DNA of 6,207 nucleotides from Clostridia bacterium (lineage in GTDB: Bacteria; Bacillota; Clostridia; Lachnospirales; Cellulosilyticaceae). The DNA is taken from assembly GCA_029256345.1 (NCBI GenBank), contig JAQSYC010000226.1, positions 1 to 6,207 of the forward strand, in the 5' to 3' direction. The translations under genes and the position numbers were made by a program. This document shows positions 5,641 through 6,207 of this stretch, one piece after another (the first letter of the stretch is position 1; every line of letters starts with the position of its first letter). The notes beneath the pieces are model-generated. The model did not search any database and had not been told where the DNA came from. It saw nothing but the letters and a program-made list of their open reading frames with translations.

Positions 5641-6207
5641 ATGAATCTAACAAATCAATTAAACTTTTTACAACAGCAAGAGACTTATAGCCTTAAGATA
5701 GAGGCCAATAAAAAAGGAGTAGAAATCAGCCCTACTTTTATAGGGGTGTTTTTTGAGGATATTAACTATGGTGCAGACGGGGGGCTGTATGCAGAGCTTA
5801 TTCAAAACAGGTCTTTTGAATTTGGCAGCTTCAAAGATAGTTTTTCAAAATATGATGATTATTTGTATGGTTGGGAGGTTGTATGCAAAGGGGAAGGAAT
5901 TATTAAGGTTAATAGACAAGATAAAGAACCTATTCATAAAAACAACCCCCACTATTTGGAGGTAGTGATAGAAAAGGCAGGACAAGGTGTAGGCCTCAGC
6001 AATTTAGGGTTTGGCGGCATCTCTGTCTGCCAAGATGAGCAGTATAACTTTTCTATATATCTGAACAATAAAAACTATAAAGGCAAACTGCATATTTTAT
6101 TAGAAGGTCAAAATGGAGAAGTTTATGCCAACCATGAAATAGAGGGCTTATCTATAACGGATACGTGGGGGAAATATGAAGCAGTATTACTAAGTCAAGG
6201 AACAGAT
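5641..6207 (+). CDS. GH51 alpha-L-arabinofuranosidase, larger multidomain type, N-terminal part only
   Basis: The frame opens at ATG 5641, preceded by GGAG at 5629-5632 with eight bases of spacing, and stays open to the last base, giving the first 189 residues. Residues 35-61 carry FFEDINYGADGGLYAEL and IQNRSFEF. This is the hallmark N-terminus of the larger GH51 arabinofuranosidases found in plants and many bacteria, distinct from the AbfA type upstream (GSFIEHLGRAVYTG). After about residue 75 the sequence (YGWEVV, then NPHYLEVV, GVGLSNLGFGGISV, YNFSIYLN) resembles the carbohydrate-binding-like beta-sandwich that is inserted before the catalytic barrel continues in this subfamily. The catalytic glutamates would lie beyond the window. 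There is no signal peptide, so the enzyme is probably intracellular and releases arabinose from imported oligosaccharides. It could compensate for the broken upstream enzyme. Confidence 0.88.
   Translation, partial: MNLTNQLNFLQQQETYSLKIEANKKGVEISPTFIGVFFEDINYGADGGLYAELIQNRSFEFGSFKDSFSKYDDYLYGWEVVCKGEGIIKVNRQDKEPIHKNNPHYLEVVIEKAGQGVGLSNLGFGGISVCQDEQYNFSIYLNNKNYKGKLHILLEGQNGEVYANHEIEGLSITDTWGKYEAVLLSQGTD

Noticed and set aside
5753..5965. 70-codon open frame inside the second arabinofuranosidase gene
   Set aside because: It is a shifted reading of a frame that encodes clear GH51 sequence and has no family features of its own.

Overview
The window is low-GC, AT-rich DNA with strong AGGAGG-type ribosome binding sites, a consensus sigma-A promoter and a lipobox-bearing solute-binding protein. 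This points to a Gram-positive Firmicute, most likely a plant-polysaccharide-degrading member of the Clostridia. That placement is inferred from composition and protein style; no species can be named from the sequence alone. All genes are on the + strand.

Layout: (1) positions 1-195 hold the 3' end of an unrelated integral membrane protein gene. It is closed by a hairpin terminator at 246-283, and a degenerate copy of the gene's last codons lies just past its stop. (2) A gene-poor, very AT-rich stretch (196-686) carries a promoter at 527-554 with a central-CG palindrome directly upstream. (3) Positions 687-2212 encode a GH51 alpha-L-arabinofuranosidase (AbfA type). It is interrupted by a perfect 14-bp tandem duplication at 1122-1149 that shifts the frame and creates a TAG stop; removing one copy restores a full 503-residue enzyme. 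(4) Positions 2234-5445 encode an AraNPQ-like ABC importer: a lipoprotein solute-binding protein and two permeases, with a strong hairpin between the first two genes. (5) After a long stem-loop at 5475-5509, a second, architecturally different GH51 arabinofuranosidase starts at 5641 and runs off the end of the window.

Functionally this is an arabinose/arabino-oligosaccharide utilisation locus. The lipoprotein would capture arabino-oligosaccharides, the two permeases import them, and intracellular GH51 enzymes without signal peptides release L-arabinose from the non-reducing ends. No ATPase gene is present, as in other CUT1 systems that share a multitask MsmX-type ATPase encoded elsewhere. The most notable signal is the 14-bp duplication that breaks the first arabinofuranosidase while a second GH51 gene sits downstream. 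I see no CRISPR array, tRNA, rRNA, insertion sequence or evidently novel system here.
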